DNA from: Lentisphaerota bacterium
Lineage (GTDB): Bacteria > Verrucomicrobiota > Lentisphaeria > Oligosphaerales > Oligosphaeraceae
Length of the DNA stretch: 10,481 nucleotides
Direction: 5' to 3'
Assembly: GCA_012800625.1 (NCBI GenBank)
Contig: JAAZIY010000043.1
Span: 1-10,481, forward strand
Shown: positions 1 through 5,752 of the stretch, piece after piece
Position numbering within the stretch: position 1 is the first letter of the stretch
Layout of the letters: each line of letters starts with the position of its first letter
Program-made: the position numbers and the translations under genes
The notes under the pieces: generated by a model
Database searches by the model: none
Seen by the model: the letters and a program-made list of their open reading frames with translations, nothing else
Told to the model about the DNA's origin: nothing

Positions 1-78
1 AGTCTCCGGCATATCATTTGCCGCCAAAGCCCAGGCATGTCCCATGCGTAAGCCGATCACTGCAACTTTAAAACTCAT
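1..78 (-). CDS. Gfo/Idh/MocA-family oxidoreductase, N-terminal fragment
   Basis: Only the first 26 codons lie in the window; the gene runs off the left edge. The peptide begins MSFKVAVIGLRMGHAWALAA, which resembles the first beta strand and glycine-rich turn of the NAD(P)-binding Rossmann fold in Gfo/Idh/MocA-type sugar or inositol dehydrogenases. In that family the turn usually reads G-L-G-x-x-G; here the second glycine is replaced by arginine (GLRMGH). The ATG at 76-78 is preceded on the minus strand by AGGAGA at about six bases, a good ribosome-binding site, which fixes the start. The gene is divergent from the PilT-family gene. The fold assignment rests on about 20 residues, so substrate and exact subfamily cannot be given. 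Confidence 0.6.
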   Translation of the reverse strand, partial: MSFKVAVIGLRMGHAWALAANDMPET

Positions 79-140
79 AGCTTCTCCTGCATCGAATTAA
101 AAAAACAGAAACTGCCGTCAAAAAAGGCTTAAACCACAAA

Positions 141-169
141 ATAATACAAACAAACACGAAAACAAGCAA
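141..169 (-). promoter_or_regulatory. Candidate sigma-70 promoter for the oxidoreductase gene
   Basis: On the minus strand TTGCTT (164-169) and TATTAT (141-146) are separated by exactly 17 bases, matching the -35/-10 pattern of housekeeping promoters (4/6 and 5/6 matches). It would give a leader of roughly 55 bases before the ATG at 78. The surrounding sequence is AT-rich, so chance matches are possible. Confidence 0.4.
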
Positions 170-192
170 AACAAGCAGATAAATCACAATTG

Positions 193-267
193 TTCAGAGC
201 CATTGTTGCGTCTCCACGAGGCGCCGGTTTTTGTAGTTGCCATAACCCCTTTTGGAAAAATTCTGAA
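193..267. repeat. Short hairpin repeat, relative of the 9001-9459 element
   Basis: A 75-bp stretch ends in the 6-bp inverted repeat TTCAGA (193-198) / TCTGAA (262-267). It contains the hairpin GCGTCTC-CAC-GAGGCGC (208-214 / 218-224, one G-T wobble). The hairpin and following GGTTTT are nearly identical to 9032-9054, and the right end (CCTTTTGGA then TCTGAA) resembles 9441-9464. It therefore looks like the two ends of the larger element with the middle missing. The remainder of the 79-439 intergenic region holds promoters and a 9-bp tandem repeat; I see no gene in it. Confidence 0.5.
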
Positions 268-278
268 TGCGGGCGATG

Positions 279-311
279 CGTCCGCTTCGTCCGCTTCGTC
301 CGCTTCGTCCG
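279..311. repeat. 9-bp tandem repeat, about 3.7 copies
   Basis: The unit CGTCCGCTT is repeated perfectly at 279-287, 288-296 and 297-305, followed by CGTCCG (306-311). Read on the minus strand the unit is AAGCGGACG, whose overlapping copies contain GGACGAAGC. This shares the ACGAAG core of the 10-bp repeats elsewhere in the window but has a different period. Confidence 0.85.
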
Positions 312-369
312 ATACATCATTCCTAGCCTGCGGCTATTTTTTTGGTCTGGCTAGTTTTTGTGTTTCGGC

Positions 370-397
370 TTGTTTTTCGATGAAAAAGACATACATT
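370..397 (+). promoter_or_regulatory. Candidate promoter for the PilT-family gene
   Basis: TTGTTT (370-375) and TACATT (392-397) are 16 bases apart and lie about 40 bases upstream of the ATG at 440. The -10 hexamer and spacer length are the same as in the stronger promoter at 5682-5709. An AGAGGA ribosome-binding site precedes the start codon. Confidence 0.35.
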
Positions 398-439
398 TTA
401 GTATTGTCTTGATTCAGCTTATAGAAGAGGATTTATTAC

Positions 440-1531
440 ATGCAGTCTATCATACATGATCTACTCAACACCGCGGTTGAAAACCAGGCCTCCGATGTGC
501 ACGTACGCAAGGACAAAAACGCCCTGTTGCGTATAGATGGGGCCTTGGTGGAGGTTGAATATGAGGTCAACAGCCAGATCATGGACCAATGCCTTGAGCA
601 AATCGTGCCTCCAGGACAAATAGAGCGTTTTCTTGAAAGCGGAGACCTGGACTTTGCCTGGGAAGAACCCGGCGTGGGGCGTTTCAGGGTGAACCTGCAC
701 AAGGAACGGGGCAAGCGCGGGCTGTCCATGCGCTATGTCAAAGGAACCGCGCCCACCCTGGAAGAGGTCAACCTGCCGGCGATTTTGAAAAAAATCGCTG
801 AGTCGCGCAGCGGGGTTATCTTTGTCACTGGTACTACTGGCAGCGGCAAGTCAACCACTATGGCTGCCATGCTGGACCATATCAACACTACGCTGAAGAG
901 ACATATCATCACCATTGAGGACCCCATCGAGTACACCTTTAGCGACAAACGCTCGTTTTTTGAACAAAGAGAAGTTGGTTTGGACGCAGAAAGCTTCGAC
1001 TCGGCTCTGATACATGCCTTGCGTCAGGACCCCGACATTATTGTCATTGGCGAGATGCGCAGCCGCAAGACTTTTGAGACGGCGCTGGCTGCCGCTGAGA
1101 CCGGGCACTTGGTCATCACTACGCTGCATACCCGAGACGCAGCGCAAAGCATCACCCGCATCCTGGATATGTTTCCCATGGAAGAGCGGGAAACCATCAG
1201 GCGCAGCATGGCGGGCATCATGCGCGCCAGCATCTGTCAGCGACTCGCTCCCAGGGCCATAGGAAAAGGGGTGGTGCCCATTACCGAAATCTTGATCAAT
1301 ACCCCTATTGTGCGCAAGCTGATTTTTGACGGCAGGCTGGACCGTCTTGCCCAAGCCATCGAAGGCGGCGGGGAAGACGGCATGATGTCTTTCAACATGG
1401 ACCTGCTAAAGCGCGTCAACGAGGGTACTATCTCAGAAGAGACCGCCCTCTCGCTTTCGGACAATCCGCAGGCGTTGCGCATGAACCTGAAGGGTATATT
1501 TCTCAACGAGGGCGGCGGCATTATACAATAG
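440..1531 (+). CDS. pilT: PilT/PilU-family type IV pilus twitching ATPase
   Basis: This 363-residue protein has the full set of motifs of the hexameric retraction ATPases that power disassembly of type IV pili at the cytoplasmic side of the inner membrane. An N-terminal domain starts with the characteristic A-S-D-V-H-V segment (17-22). The ATPase core has Walker A GTTGSGKS (131-138), the aspartate box IITIEDPIEY (156-165), Walker B IIVIGEMR (200-207) with the catalytic glutamate E205, and the histidine box HLVITTLHT (223-231). Length matches the family. The C-terminal part (GMMSFNMDLL, then GTISEETAL and a LRMNLKGI ending) is more reminiscent of PilU than of PilT, so the symbol is a family label. 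No pilin, PilB, PilC or PilM-Q gene is adjacent. The ATG is preceded by AGAGGA. It is divergent from the oxidoreductase gene. Confidence 0.92.
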   Translation: MQSIIHDLLNTAVENQASDVHVRKDKNALLRIDGALVEVEYEVNSQIMDQCLEQIVPPGQIERFLESGDLDFAWEEPGVGRFRVNLHKERGKRGLSMRYVKGTAPTLEEVNLPAILKKIAESRSGVIFVTGTTGSGKSTTMAAMLDHINTTLKRHIITIEDPIEYTFSDKRSFFEQREVGLDAESFDSALIHALRQDPDIIVIGEMRSRKTFETALAAAETGHLVITTLHTRDAAQSITRILDMFPMEERETIRRSMAGIMRASICQRLAPRAIGKGVVPITEILINTPIVRKLIFDGRLDRLAQAIEGGGEDGMMSFNMDLLKRVNEGTISEETALSLSDNPQALRMNLKGIFLNEGGGIIQ

Positions 1532-1680
1532 ACCTTGGCAAAAAAGACAGAGAGGCTGGATTTTGGACAAAAAAGGCGCGAAGGCAGAGCTAGTCCTGGC
1601 GCTTAGCTTCCAGACTGGCTCAGCTATTGCCTAGCCTCTTTGCCTGTTTTACAGGAGCTGCACAAAAACAAAACAGATTT

Positions 1681-1902
1681 ATGGCCGGGGATAAAAAACA
1701 TGGCAGCGCGGAGCAGAAACGCCGTCTGCGGGTGGAGATGGGCAAGCTGCTGGACAACCGCGCCAGGCAGCTTGAAAGGAAAACCTTGCGTCAGCATGGC
1801 GGCGGTGACAGCACTAGGCAGTCAAGAGGCCGCCTGCTGACCCTGGCTCTCATTATTGCGCTCCTGGCTACGCTGGGCCTGCTGCGTGAATTTTTTTTTT
1901 GA
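1681..1902 (+). CDS. Small possible tail-anchored membrane protein
   Basis: I do not recognise this gene. From the ATG at 1681 it would encode 73 residues: a strongly basic, hydrophilic N-terminal half with several Arg/Lys (residues 5-51) and one hydrophobic segment (about 52-68, LLTLALIIALLATLGLL) ending close to the C-terminus. That layout predicts a tail-anchored inner-membrane protein with its N-terminus in the cytoplasm. The frame is open upstream to a TTG at 1627, but ATG 1681 is the more plausible start. No good ribosome-binding site precedes it; a GGAG lies too far upstream. The stop codon TGA is formed by the last base of a run of ten T (1891-1900), so loss of one T would extend the protein to about 2017. 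The T run after a weak ACGC/GCGT hairpin could instead be a terminator. Function unknown and gene status uncertain. Confidence 0.45.
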   Translation: MAGDKKHGSAEQKRRLRVEMGKLLDNRARQLERKTLRQHGGGDSTRQSRGRLLTLALIIALLATLGLLREFFF

Positions 1903-2027
1903 AGCCGATGCCATGCTTAATCAGCCTCCCTATTAGTGTTACGTGGTTCAAGAGTTTTTTGGACGGGGGCTGCTTTATGCCCGCGTGTCGGCTCGCTTTT
2001 ATTTTCACTTATGCTTAATGGCTTCCC

Positions 2028-3050
2028 ATGAATTTAGCTCTTTTACGCGAGTTGGTTTTCTGTCATGCCACGCCGGGCGAAGAGGATGAGGTGATGGCTC
2101 TGTTTGCCCGTCACTGCCAGGGACCTGGCTGGCAGGCGCGCGCTTTTGGGCGCTATGCCTATGTGGTGGAGCAGTGCGGCAGTCAGTCAGAGCAGCGTCC
2201 GCGCCTGTTGATTTGCGCCCATGCCGATTCGCCTGGCTTCGTGGTGCAATCAGTCAGTGAGCAGATTGCCAAGGTTATTGCCCTGGGAGCCGCGCAGGTT
2301 CCGACTAAAAAGACTGCGGCCATGCTGAAAACCAGCGCTGGCAAAGTGGCTGTCACTCTCGAGGCCGCCATTGATGAGGAAAACATAGGCTTGATGGCCG
2401 ACTACTATTGCTTCAAGATCCCTGAAGGAATCGAGGTGCAGCAAGGCATGCGAGTGGCATTTGCGCCGAGCTTCAAACAGGAGGCGGATTTGCTCAAGGC
2501 GCCTTTTTTTGACAACCGGGCAGGCTGTTTTTTGCTTTGCGAGCTGTTTTCCAGGCTGGGGCTTGCGGACTGCGCCTGCCAGGTGAGCCTGGCGCTTAGC
2601 TCTGCGGAGGAATTCACTGGTTTTGGCGCCGCTGTTTTAGCGGCACAAATGCAGGCCGACCTGGTTATCTGCCTTGACGCCACCTATGCGAGCAAAGAGC
2701 AGGGGGTCAGGCTGGGGCATGGCCCGGTGCTCACTTTGAGCGACCGCACGGTGCTGCTCTCTAACAAGGTTAAAAATACGCTGCTGGGCCTTTGCGAGAA
2801 ATACGAGCTGCCCCTGCAATACGAGGTCTATAATTTCAGCGGCACGGATGCCAGGGCTTTTCCCGCCGCCGGTTCTCCGGCTCTGGTTTTGCCGCTGCTT
2901 ATCGCCTCGGAGGGCAACCACAGTCCGGAAGAGTGCATCTCCGTCAAGGATCTCGAGTATAGCCTGGGGCTGCTGCAAAATGCCTGCTGCGATGCGCAGT
3001 TTGCCGCCAGCCTGCTGCGAGAAGCATTTAGCTGGCAGCTGCATGACTGA
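2028..3050 (+). CDS. M42-family metallo-aminopeptidase
   Basis: The 340-residue product matches the M42 (glutamyl aminopeptidase/TET/endoglucanase M-like) family of cytoplasmic dizinc or dicobalt aminopeptidases, which form large self-compartmentalised complexes that degrade short peptides. The expected metal and catalytic residues are all in place: H65 and D67 in AHADSPGF, bridging D162 in FDNRAGC, catalytic E194 and metal-binding E195 in SSAEEFTGFGA, D217 in CLDAT, and H298 in GNHSPEE. Between residues about 70 and 155 lies the PDZ-like dimerisation domain. The family's long-standing cellulase name is misleading; peptidase activity is the better call. An in-frame TAA at 2016-2018 makes ATG 2028 the first possible start, although no clear ribosome-binding site is visible. 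The 3' end overlaps the recO-like gene by 8 bp, implying one transcript. Confidence 0.9.
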   Translation: MNLALLRELVFCHATPGEEDEVMALFARHCQGPGWQARAFGRYAYVVEQCGSQSEQRPRLLICAHADSPGFVVQSVSEQIAKVIALGAAQVPTKKTAAMLKTSAGKVAVTLEAAIDEENIGLMADYYCFKIPEGIEVQQGMRVAFAPSFKQEADLLKAPFFDNRAGCFLLCELFSRLGLADCACQVSLALSSAEEFTGFGAAVLAAQMQADLVICLDATYASKEQGVRLGHGPVLTLSDRTVLLSNKVKNTLLGLCEKYELPLQYEVYNFSGTDARAFPAAGSPALVLPLLIASEGNHSPEECISVKDLEYSLGLLQNACCDAQFAASLLREAFSWQLHD

Positions 3051-3687
3051 AGCGGGTGCCCATACTGATGACAGATGCGGCGAAACGCTTTTTTTGCTGC
3101 TGCGCTCGGTGCCTTATCAAGGCGGCAGCATCATCGTGAGCGGCATCACTCCACAACTAGGGCAGATGGGTTTTTTCGTCCGCCTGCCCTCGGGCAAGGG
3201 AAAGGACAGCTTTCCTGTTTTTGATTTATTTCGCCTTCTGCGCATTAACTACAAGCGCGGCAAGGGCGAGCTTTTTTACAGTGAAGCGGCAGAATGTCTG
3301 GCCGAGCATTCGCGGCTAAGCCAGGACTACAGGCGCTTTCAATGTGCCTGTTGGCTGGCGAAATTTTCCTTGGCCAACACTATGCCGGAACTGGCGCAGC
3401 CACAATATTTCTGCGCCATGCAGGTGGCCTTGCAGCGCCTGAGCGCAAAAGTCCAAAGCCCAGCGGCGGTGCTCACTGGGGTTTGCCTGACTTTTCTTCT
3501 GGAGGCCGGGCTGCTCGATGTGAAGGCACTCAGTGCGCAGGAGCTGACACAGTGCACCGTGTTGCTTGAAATGGCGGCTGGCGGCGACATGCCGGTATTA
3601 CAGGAGGAAAACTGGCAACAACTCTGGCTTTGGTGCTATCGGCAATTGCAGGAAAATGAGTGCATATTGCCTGCCCTCGAGCGGTAA
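3043..3687 (+). CDS. recO: RecO-like DNA repair protein
   Basis: A 214-residue protein with features of RecO, which helps load RecA onto SSB-coated single-stranded DNA in the RecFOR recombination pathway. The N-terminal part (LFLLLRSVPYQGGSIIVSGI, about residues 15-34) fits the RecO oligonucleotide-binding fold, where the consensus is L-R-S-x-x-Y-x-E-x-x-x-I-V. The middle (FYSEAAECLAEHSRLSQDYR then a helix ending in MQVALQRL) fits the helical domain. It is shorter than typical RecO (about 240 residues), and I see no four-cysteine zinc motif, which some RecO proteins also lack. The start ATG at 3043 lies in an ATGACTGA overlap with the stop of the M42 peptidase gene, typical of translational coupling. 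The frame is open further upstream, but only inside the peptidase gene. Similarity is weak and the assignment is by pattern, so a structure-based check would matter. Confidence 0.65.
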   Translation: MTEAGAHTDDRCGETLFLLLRSVPYQGGSIIVSGITPQLGQMGFFVRLPSGKGKDSFPVFDLFRLLRINYKRGKGELFYSEAAECLAEHSRLSQDYRRFQCACWLAKFSLANTMPELAQPQYFCAMQVALQRLSAKVQSPAAVLTGVCLTFLLEAGLLDVKALSAQELTQCTVLLEMAAGGDMPVLQEENWQQLWLWCYRQLQENECILPALER

Positions 3688-3690
3688 GGC

Positions 3691-3767
3691 ACACGAAGGC
3701 ACACGAAGACACACGAAGACACACCAAGTAGTCTTCGTCTGAAATTAGAATTTTAGCAGGGAATTTG
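3691..3767. repeat. 10-bp tandem repeat with conserved tail, copy 1
   Basis: Immediately after the recO-like stop there are four 10-bp units, ACACGAAGGC, ACACGAAGAC, ACACGAAGAC and ACACCAAGTA, at exact 10-base spacing (3691-3730). The tail GTCTTCGTCT follows and then an AT-rich stretch to 3767. ACGAAGAC (3713-3720) and GTCTTCGT (3731-3738) form a perfect 8-bp inverted repeat with a 10-base loop. The segment 3720-3767 matches 5611-5658 at about 39 of 48 positions. The rest of the gap up to 3861 is AT-rich; a weak promoter candidate TTGCGT (3787) - 16 bases - GATAAA (3809) could serve the ttcA-like gene. Confidence 0.85.
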
Positions 3768-3861
3768 CGCTTTTCATACTATTTTATTGCGTGTTTCTGT
3801 TTTGTTGAGATAAAAACAGATTATTCGAAGTCTTGGAATTGTAGAAGGACCAGCAAGCAAC

Positions 3862-4659
3862 TTGAGTGAAACAACTCCATTTAACAGCCGGCCATTTCGC
3901 AAGGCCTGCAAGCTTGCCGCGCAGGCCAGCAAAAAATATGATATGCTTGCTGCCGGAGACCGCTTGCTTCTGGGTATTAGTGGCGGTGAAGACAGCTTGC
4001 TGCTTATGCATATTATGACAAGGCTGCAGAAGCGTGCCCCTTTCCATTTTGAGCTGCTGCCAGCCTTCATCGATTTGTCTTTTACCAGCGTGAATCGCGC
4101 CGCCTTGCGCCAATATGCCCTGGCGCAAGGCTGGCAGCTGCATTGGCAGTGTATAGACGGCGCGGCATTGCTCAAGGAAAAAAATGCCGAGCAACGCCCC
4201 TGTTCGCTCTGCTCGCGTTTGCGGCGCGGGCAGCTGCATCAGCTGGCAGACCAGTTAGGCTGCAATAAAATTGTGCTGGGGCATCATCTTGACGATCTGT
4301 GTTGCAGCTTGCTGATGTCTCTTTTTCGCGGCGGCGGACTGAAAACCATGGGGCCTAATGTCGCCGCGGACAACTCGAGCAAACGCCTGCTCAGGCCTTT
4401 GTGCCTGCTAAGCAAGGCAGAGCTGCATGCCGCTGCCAAGCCGTTTTTATTTCCACCGATAAAGTCATGTCCCTACGAGGAAGCTCTGCAAAAGAAAGGT
4501 GATCGCGCCTATCTTGAAAGACTTCTGGAACAGCTTGAAGAGCAATTCCCCAACCTGCGCGGCGCCATGTTGCATTCCATGAGTGATCTCAGACTGGCGC
4601 ATCTGCTAGACCCGCGCTATATGAAGCTGGAAAAGGACCCGGACAAAGGAAAACTCTAG
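3862..4659 (+). CDS. ttcA: TtcA-like tRNA 2-thiocytidine biosynthesis protein
   Basis: A 265-residue PP-loop ATPase of the TtcA/TilS group. TtcA uses ATP to activate C32 of certain tRNAs and replaces the 2-oxygen with sulfur through an Fe-S cluster; it acts in the cytoplasm. Visible motifs are the PP-loop SGGEDS (40-45), the CSLC pair (C114, C117) in PCSLCSRLRRG, GHHLDD (140-145) and a later single cysteine C203 in SCPYEE. The three cysteines correspond in order to the cluster-binding cysteines of TtcA. Two departures stand out: the PP-loop has Glu where TtcA usually has Lys (SGGKDS), and the usual C-terminal CNLCGSQ is CPYEEAL. The start is a TTG at 3862 with AAGGA 12 bases upstream; no in-frame ATG lies ahead of the conserved region. 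It is convergent with the hydrolase gene. A TtcA paralogue with a different tRNA or sulfur substrate is possible. Confidence 0.75.
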   Translation: MSETTPFNSRPFRKACKLAAQASKKYDMLAAGDRLLLGISGGEDSLLLMHIMTRLQKRAPFHFELLPAFIDLSFTSVNRAALRQYALAQGWQLHWQCIDGAALLKEKNAEQRPCSLCSRLRRGQLHQLADQLGCNKIVLGHHLDDLCCSLLMSLFRGGGLKTMGPNVAADNSSKRLLRPLCLLSKAELHAAAKPFLFPPIKSCPYEEALQKKGDRAYLERLLEQLEEQFPNLRGAMLHSMSDLRLAHLLDPRYMKLEKDPDKGKL

Positions 4660-4688
4660 GATGCTGAGAACTGGCGGTGGGAATTTGA

Positions 4689-4728
4689 ACACTAAGACAC
4701 ACTAAGTTTTCACAAAATTGACTTTAGG
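4689..4728. repeat. Degenerate copy of the tandem repeat, between convergent genes
   Basis: Two units ACACTAAG (4689-4696, 4699-4706) at 10-base spacing are followed by an AT-rich stretch containing AAAATTGA (4714-4721), which also occurs in the tail of the copy at 5580-5658. It looks like a decayed third copy of the same intergenic repeat. It fills the short gap between the stops of the ttcA-like gene and the hydrolase gene. Confidence 0.55.
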
Positions 4729-4734
4729 CCGGGT

Positions 4735-5550
4735 TTACTTTAGCTGCTGCGTGAATTCCCGGTAATATTGCCAATAGCGCTGCTGCCCCAGGCGTTCGGC
4801 ATAGTCATAGTGTCCCGCTTTTGGCACCAGGACGAGTTTTTTTCGGCTCGTTGCCAGGCGATACAACTTTTTGCCGTTGCGCACCGGTACTATGCGGTCT
4901 CTGGTGCCGTGAATAATGAGCAAGGGTGCCTGGCATTTTTGTATATGCTCCTGATTGAGGAAGCGGTCACCGGGGAAGCCTGCGAAGGGCAGCACTGCTT
5001 GAAAGGCACTGGCAAATGGTGCTTCAAGGATGAGGCCGCCTATGGGATATTTGCCGGCCAGCCAACAGGTAGGCCCGCTACCCACCGAATAGCTCACTAG
5101 GAGTATGTGCCGCGGCTCCAGCTTTTTTACCTCCAGCAGATATTTATACACCGCTTCTATGTTACGGCAGGCTCCGGCCACACTGGGCTTGCCGCTGGAT
5201 GCTCCGTAGCCCTGATAGTCATAGCCGATGACCGAGTAGCCCTGCTCCCGGTAGGCCTGTAGTTTATGGCGTACGCTGCTAAGGTCTTCAGCGTTGCCGT
5301 GACTATATAAAATGACATAAGGCTCAGTGCCCTGGTAATAAAGGCAGGCGATGCGTTCAGAGCCGGAGTCCAGAAAAAATGGCTGCTCCGGCATGCCATG
5401 CCAGTGCGGTGGCTGGAAAATTATTTTTTCAGCAAAGCTGGCCAGAATGCTAAGAGACATAATCGAACCTATGAAAACTAGAGATGAAATGCGCAAGGCA
5501 TATTTCAAGACGACTTTGCAAGCTTGCTTATGGGGGGTAAGGCCGGTCAT
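4735..5550 (-). CDS. Membrane-anchored alpha/beta hydrolase
   Basis: The 271-residue product resembles the ABHD13/ABHD17-like serine hydrolases. A hydrophobic segment at about residues 19-39 probably anchors it in the inner membrane with the hydrolase domain outside the cytoplasm. The oxyanion region YSHGNAEDL (82-90) and GYDYQGYGASSGKPS (109-123) are typical. The nucleophile elbow reads SYSVG (153-157, Ser155) instead of the usual GxSxG, so the first glycine is serine. Asp218 (GTRDRIVP) and His247 (AGHYDY) complete the triad. ATG at 5550 is chosen over a TTG at 5568 because of codon strength and an AGG seven bases upstream; a further ATG at 5460 would remove most of the anchor. Substrate (acyl ester, thioester or lipid) cannot be told from the sequence. 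It is convergent with the ttcA-like gene. Confidence 0.85.
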   Translation of the reverse strand: MTGLTPHKQACKVVLKYALRISSLVFIGSIMSLSILASFAEKIIFQPPHWHGMPEQPFFLDSGSERIACLYYQGTEPYVILYSHGNAEDLSSVRHKLQAYREQGYSVIGYDYQGYGASSGKPSVAGACRNIEAVYKYLLEVKKLEPRHILLVSYSVGSGPTCWLAGKYPIGGLILEAPFASAFQAVLPFAGFPGDRFLNQEHIQKCQAPLLIIHGTRDRIVPVRNGKKLYRLATSRKKLVLVPKAGHYDYAERLGQQRYWQYYREFTQQLK

Positions 5551-5579
5551 GGAAAAGCCTGAAAACAAATTGGGTTATT

Positions 5580-5658
5580 GGACGCTAAGACACACAAAGC
5601 TACACTAAGGCACACCAAGTCGTCTTCGTCTAAAATTGAAATTTCAGCAAGAAATTGA
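5580..5658. repeat. 10-bp tandem repeat with conserved tail, copy 2
   Basis: Degenerate units GGACGCTAAG, ACACACAAAG, CTACACTAAG and GCACACCAAG run at 10-base spacing (5580-5619), followed by the tail GTCTTCGTCT and an AT-rich stretch to 5658. The segment 5611-5658 is the counterpart of 3720-3767. It lies between the divergent hydrolase gene and the secreted-protein gene, upstream of the promoter at 5682. Confidence 0.8.
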
Positions 5659-5681
5659 GTAGCAGGTTTTCGCAAATTTGC

Positions 5682-5709
5682 TTGACAAAGCGCCGTGACT
5701 GGCTACATT
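5682..5709 (+). promoter_or_regulatory. Sigma-70-type promoter of the secreted coiled-coil protein gene
   Basis: A perfect TTGACA (5682-5687) is followed after 16 bases by TACATT (5704-5709), a 4/6 match to the -10 consensus. The leader would be about 35 bases and ends in the strong ribosome-binding site TGGAGG six bases before the ATG at 5753. This is the best promoter candidate in the window. Confidence 0.65.
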
Positions 5710-5752
5710 TATATAGTGTTTTGTGGTTTTTATTATTTACTGGAGGTTAAAG

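Noticed and set aside
279..311. Possible CRISPR array
   Set aside because: The units are only 9 bp and directly abut one another with no spacers; the same holds for the 10-bp arrays at 3691 and 5580. No cas gene is present.
129..320. 63-residue minus-strand frame with RTKRTKRTKRT
   Set aside because: The peptide repeat is just the 9-bp DNA repeat translated; there is no recognisable start context and it overlaps the hairpin repeat.
851..1354. 167-residue open frame on the minus strand
   Set aside because: It is antisense to the PilT-family gene and covers its Walker motifs; the composition gives no sign of a real protein.
2848..3042. Upstream extension of the recO-like frame
   Set aside because: The frame is open but lies inside the M42 peptidase gene; the RecO-like N-terminus begins soon after ATG 3043.
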